Below, in pieces: positions 61,064-64,000 of a stretch of 64,000 bases of DNA. Source of the DNA: Sinosporangium siamense (GTDB lineage: Bacteria; Actinomycetota; Actinomycetes; Streptosporangiales; Streptosporangiaceae); contig NZ_BOOW01000029.1 in the NCBI RefSeq assembly GCF_016863435.1, positions 1-64,000 of the forward strand. The letters run 5' to 3'. Both the position numbers and the translations under genes were made by a program. The first letter of the stretch is position 1. Each line of letters starts with the position of its first letter. Under the pieces are notes generated by a model that saw only the letters and a program-made list of their open reading frames with translations, was not told the DNA's origin and did no database searches.

Positions 61064-62029
61064 GTGTCCGTCGTGGCCTTCCCCGGCCAGCCCGGCTCCG
61101 TCCCCGACCCGGCGACCGGCATGACGACGATGGTCGCGGTCGAGCGCTTCCTCGACTCCCTCGCCACGGTCACCACCCGCGTCGGCTACGCCGAGACACT
61201 CGCCCGGCTGACCGCCGTGGCCGGCCCGGCGCATCCCGTCGACGACCTGACCCCCGAGCACTACGCCGCGGTGATGGACCGCTGGAAGACCGCGGCCGCC
61301 GCCACCTGGAACCGGCACCTGTCCGCCTTGTGCTCCTTCACCACCTGGGCCCAGCGCCAGGACATCCTCGCCACCAACCCGGCCCGGCGCCTGGAACGCC
61401 GCAAACCCGCCCGCCGCGGCGACCGCTCCATCCCGCGCACCCGGCTGGAGACGCTCTTCACCGACATCGGCCACGCCCTGCGTGAACGACTGCTGTGGCG
61501 GTTCCTGTACGACACGGCCGCCCGCGCCGAGGAAGTTCTCACCCTCAACGTCGAGGACCTCGACCTGGAGTTCCGGCGCGCCCGCGTCGTCTCCAAGGGC
61601 GGCGCCATCGAGTACGTGCACTGGGCCACCCCGACCGCGCGGCTGCTGCCCCGTCTGCTGACCGGTCGCACCACCGGGCCGGTCTTCCTCGCCGACCGGC
61701 GCGCTCCTGCCTCCGGCCCGCGCACGCCCGCCGCTGCCGACATCGACCCGACCACCGGGCGCGGACGGCTGTCCTATCCGCGCGCCGAGTACCTGTTCAA
61801 GACCGCCTCGGCCAAGCTGGACCCGCACCGGCAGGGGTGGACGCTGCACCAGCTCCGCCACAGCGCGCTCCAGCATCTGGCCCAAGCCGGCCGGACCACG
61901 CCCGAGCTGCAGGCCAAGAGCCGCCACCAGCACCTGGCCAGCCTCGGCCGCTACGTCCGCCTTGGCGAGGAGACCTCCGCCCGCGTCACCGCCGAAGCCG
62001 ACCCCATCCAACGTCGGCGTCCCCGATGA
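61064..62029 (+). CDS. tnpI: Tyrosine recombinase of the transposon (TnpI-type resolvase)
   Basis: A 321-residue phage-integrase-family recombinase. The N-terminal SAM-like DNA-binding domain runs from AVERFLDSLATVTTRVGY to NPARRLERRKP; catalytic Arg in LYDTAARAEEVLTLNV, Lys in VVSKGGAIE, HxxR in LHQLRHSALQHLA, His/Arg in KSRHQHLASLGRY with the nucleophile Tyr. GTG 61064 follows GGGAGG. It would resolve cointegrates at the repeated sites at 60931-61043. Confidence 0.88.
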   Translation: MSVVAFPGQPGSVPDPATGMTTMVAVERFLDSLATVTTRVGYAETLARLTAVAGPAHPVDDLTPEHYAAVMDRWKTAAAATWNRHLSALCSFTTWAQRQDILATNPARRLERRKPARRGDRSIPRTRLETLFTDIGHALRERLLWRFLYDTAARAEEVLTLNVEDLDLEFRRARVVSKGGAIEYVHWATPTARLLPRLLTGRTTGPVFLADRRAPASGPRTPAAADIDPTTGRGRLSYPRAEYLFKTASAKLDPHRQGWTLHQLRHSALQHLAQAGRTTPELQAKSRHQHLASLGRYVRLGEETSARVTAEADPIQRRRPR

Positions 62030-62045
62030 ACTCAGATGCCGTGAT

Positions 62046-62438
62046 CTACACCATGAGCCGGTCTGGCAGCGTATCGGCGGCGTAGACGATCGCGGGCAGG
62101 GCGTAGCGTTCCCGCAGGCTTTCCACGGCCTTCCAGTGGGCCGGGGACGGTGCGCTCCCGTTGGTGATCGTGGTGGTGGTCACGCCAGGAAGGCGGGCGA
62201 TCAGAGACTGCGCGAGCGCGAGAGTCTGCGTATGGCTGCCCCCGCAGGCGAACGCGACCTCGCCTCCCTCGGTGACGACGGCGATCTCCTGGTCGACGAG
62301 CCAGCACGCGAACGCCGAGCCGGAGGGCTTGATCAACACGTGGCTGTAGGACCCGCTGGGCCCGAGCAGAGCAGCGGTGGAATCAGCCTGCGCCGCCTCG
62401 AAGTGGGGTGTCGGTAAGAGTCGTGCAACCAGGTGCAC
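62046..62438 (-). CDS. Hypothetical protein, accessory region
   Basis: A 130-residue protein: VARLLPTPHFEAAQADSTAA, then SAFACWLVDQEIAVVTEGGE, and VTTTTITNGSAPSPAHWKAV. No signal peptide or membrane span. It starts 30 nt after the recombinase relic on the same strand, and its end lies 17 nt from the end of tnpI, convergent. Third-position GC is high. Family unknown; likely carried by a mobile element. Confidence 0.6.
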   Translation of the reverse strand: MHLVARLLPTPHFEAAQADSTAALLGPSGSYSHVLIKPSGSAFACWLVDQEIAVVTEGGEVAFACGGSHTQTLALAQSLIARLPGVTTTTITNGSAPSPAHWKAVESLRERYALPAIVYAADTLPDRLMV

Positions 62439-62468
62439 CCGTTTGAGTTCGCCCAGTTCAGCGGTGCC

Positions 62469-62714
62469 CTATTGATCGGTGGGGAGGCGTCCGACGGCGT
62501 CTTCGAGGTCGGCGTGGGTGGGGAGGGTGTAGCGGCGAGTGGTGTCGAGTCGGGCGTGGCCGAGGAGTTCGGCGACGACGACGATGTCGACGCCCGCGCG
62601 CAGCAGGTTGGTGGCCAGGGTGTGCCGAAGGGTGTGGGCGGACAGGAGCGCCGCGGCGTAGGCGGCGTGGATGGTGGTGAACGCTTCGGGTACCGCTTCG
62701 TGCCGCCGCCCCAC
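62469..62714 (-). pseudogene. C-terminal fragment of a tyrosine recombinase
   Basis: The 81-residue frame holds only the end of the catalytic domain: [19 protein letters not shown] (HxxR), [20 protein letters not shown] (His and the Tyr nucleophile), and [14 protein letters not shown]. The first Arg/Lys and the whole DNA-binding domain are missing. It is distinct in sequence from the TnpI at 61064. It is evidence of an earlier integration event at the same place. Confidence 0.75.
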
Positions 62715-62762
62715 ATGGCCCTCGCAATATCAGAAGTGGTTTCGCGCGGGTCCTTGGCGGTG

Positions 62763-63716
62763 TCAGAGCCAGGGGGAGGGGGTGCCGCGGTCGCCGTGTC
62801 CGCCAGTCGGCGCGATTTCGGCGATCTGCGCGAGGTCCTCGGCGGTGAGGGTTAGGTCGGTGGCGGCGATGTTCTGCGCGACGCGGTCGGGGTTGCGGGA
62901 GCCGGGGATCGGCACGATGTAGTCCCGCTGGGCCAAGAGCCATGCCAGCGCCAGCTGGAAGACCGTGGCGCCTTTGGACGCCGCGAGCTCGGTGAGCCGC
63001 TCGACGATCGCGGTGTTGGCCGGGTAGTTGTCCGGGCTCCACCATTCCAGCAGGCGGCGGAAGTCGTTGTCCTCGTAGGCGTCGGCCGGCTGGACCGCGC
63101 CGGTGAGGAATCCCCGCGCGAGCGGCGAGTAGGCGACGAACCCGATACCCAGCTCCTCCAGCAACCCGAACAGCGGCTCGACATCCCGGGCGAAGATCGA
63201 GTACTCCGACTGGAGCACCGAGATCGGGTGCACGGCATGGGCGGCGCGGATGTGCTCGGGGCCGGCCTCGGACAGGCCCAGGTACTTCACCTTGCCAGCC
63301 TTCACGAACTCGGCCATGGTGCCCACGACGTCCTCGATGGGGACCACGGGGTCCACGCGGTGCTGATACAGCAGGTCGATGGAGTCGACGCCGAGATTGC
63401 GCAGGCTGTTGTCGACCACCTCGCGGATGTGCTCAGGGCGTGAATCGAGGCCGTATTCGCGGGTCAGCCCGAACTTGGTGGCGATCACCACCTCGTCGCG
63501 GATCGGCGCCAGGGCGCGACCCAGCAGTTTCTCCCCTTCCCCCCACCCGTACATTTCGGCGGTGTCGAAGAAGTCCACGCCCAGCTCGTGCGCGCGGCGG
63601 ATCGCGGTGACCGACTGATCGTCGTCGCCGGCGCCGTAGCCCACGACCGTGCCCATCGAGCCGTAACCCATCGCCGAAACCCTCAAGCCCTGAGCGCCCA
63701 GTGTCCGGTGCTGCAT
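62763..63716 (-). CDS. Aldo/keto reductase
   Basis: A 317-residue TIM-barrel oxidoreductase. Catalytic tetrad: Asp in GVDFFDTAEMYGWGEGE (with Tyr), Lys in VIATKFGLTREYG, His in LLYQHRVDPVVP. The C-terminal NADPH-binding loop is IVPIPGSRNPDRVAQNI. It belongs to the AKR11/AKR13-like branch common in actinomycetes. GGGAGG before ATG 63716 sets the start. Single gene; no regulator adjacent. Confidence 0.95.
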   Translation of the reverse strand: MQHRTLGAQGLRVSAMGYGSMGTVVGYGAGDDDQSVTAIRRAHELGVDFFDTAEMYGWGEGEKLLGRALAPIRDEVVIATKFGLTREYGLDSRPEHIREVVDNSLRNLGVDSIDLLYQHRVDPVVPIEDVVGTMAEFVKAGKVKYLGLSEAGPEHIRAAHAVHPISVLQSEYSIFARDVEPLFGLLEELGIGFVAYSPLARGFLTGAVQPADAYEDNDFRRLLEWWSPDNYPANTAIVERLTELAASKGATVFQLALAWLLAQRDYIVPIPGSRNPDRVAQNIAATDLTLTAEDLAQIAEIAPTGGHGDRGTPSPWL

Positions 63717-63833
63717 GATTTCCTCCCTCATGGTCAACCGAACCTGCTGGATCGGCGACATATCCCGCTACTGATTGTTATTTGTCGGCTACGTATGGCC
63801 GACGAACGCGGCCGCGCGGCGGCCCGGAGGGTT

Positions 63834-64000
63834 CTAGGCCGGTTCGATGGTGAGACCGACGGTGGCGTCCGCTCCGCGCGCGAACCTGCTGACATAGATC
63901 ATGGCGAGACCGATCAGACCGTATTTCCTGCCGACGACGGCGCGGGTGCGCTTGGTGGCGGCGCCGTCCTGGACGCTCGCGCGCCCGTGGACGATCTCGC
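63834..64000 (-). CDS. C-terminus of a probable PPOX-class (F420-dependent) oxidoreductase, cut by window edge
   Basis: The last 54 codons read IVHGRASVQDGAATKRTRAV, then VGRKYGLIGLAMIYVSRF and TVGLTIEPA-stop. The RKYGL ... L.I.P ending is that of split-barrel PPOX-class F420-dependent oxidoreductases, about 130-150 residues long. The rest lies beyond the window. Upstream neighbour unknown. Confidence 0.65.
   Translation of the reverse strand, partial: EIVHGRASVQDGAATKRTRAVVGRKYGLIGLAMIYVSRFARGADATVGLTIEPA

Larger units (their letters stand above)
57247..62029 (+). mobile_element. Tn3-family transposon with tnpA and a tyrosine-recombinase resolution module (Tn4430-like organisation)
   Basis: The element begins with GGGG at 57247, a Tn3-type terminal repeat, and contains tnpA, an unknown gene, a cluster of inverted repeats and a tnpI-type recombinase. 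It has cut the 5' end of the ABC exporter gene. No inverted copy of the left end is seen in the window after tnpI, and the displaced 5' part of the ABC gene is not found, so the right end was probably lost. The right boundary is placed at the end of the recombinase and is uncertain. Confidence 0.75.

Noticed and set aside
60461-62040. Right terminal repeat of the Tn3-family element
   Set aside because: No inverse of the left-end GGGGTCTCGGTAGCAACG was found after tnpI; CGACCCCATCC near 61998 shares only a few bases.

Overview
The window is high-GC DNA with strongly GC-biased third codon positions, abundant GTG starts and many 4-nt gene overlaps. It encodes families typical of soil actinomycetes: a DUF574-type SAM methyltransferase, DUF397, GPP34, an MmyB-type regulator, an ECF42 sigma factor with a DGPF partner, and a short ProRS. 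A filamentous actinomycete of the Streptosporangiales kind fits best; this is inferred from family content, not from a marker gene.

Layout. 1-0.4 kb: a decayed Tn3-family transposase fragment. 0.4-14.5 kb: metabolic and regulatory cassettes, mostly an enzyme gene divergent from or adjacent to its own HxlR, AraC, ArsR or TetR regulator, plus ProRS and an overlapping serine hydrolase / sensor kinase / response regulator operon. 14.9-21.9 kb: a complete type I-E CRISPR interference operon (cas3, cse1, cse2, cas7e, cas5e, cas6e), with no cas1, cas2 or repeat array anywhere in the window. 21.9-25.2 kb: an accessory segment bounded on both sides by related sequence, namely the end of cas6e followed by the end of a secreted-protein gene. 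It holds gene relics and a MarR-controlled operon of two SMR exporters, a deaminase and a DsbA/FrnE protein. 25.2-30 kb: the intact secreted-protein gene, an EF-hand protein and an ABC transporter operon. 30-43 kb: an S9 peptidase, a PEP-swivel phosphotransferase of rifampicin-phosphotransferase type with its TetR gene and repeated operators, an aminoglycoside-phosphotransferase-like kinase, further hydrolase and regulator pairs, and a methyltransferase. 43-45.4 kb: a stretch of damaged genes, including an MmyB regulator that has lost its DNA-binding domain. 45.5-57.2 kb: an S1-domain protein, ECF42 sigma factor with DGPF protein, a secreted beta-propeller with a strong terminator, GPP34, MerR, a membrane-anchored metallo-beta-lactamase-fold protein with its TetR gene, and an ABC exporter cut at its 5' end. 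57.2-62.7 kb: a Tn3-family transposon that carries a tyrosine recombinase (TnpI type) with its presumed resolution site, followed by a second recombinase relic. 62.8-64 kb: an aldo/keto reductase and the end of a probable PPOX-class oxidoreductase.

How the parts work together. The clearest functional units are the Cascade-Cas3 interference operon, which would need an array elsewhere; the MarR/SMR export operon; the TetR / PEP-swivel phosphotransferase pair; and the TnpA/TnpI transposon. The most unusual structural feature is the duplicated cas6e-tail plus secreted-gene-tail junction flanking the 3.2-kb segment. It indicates duplication or recombination at the downstream edge of the cas operon, where cas1-cas2 and the array normally lie.
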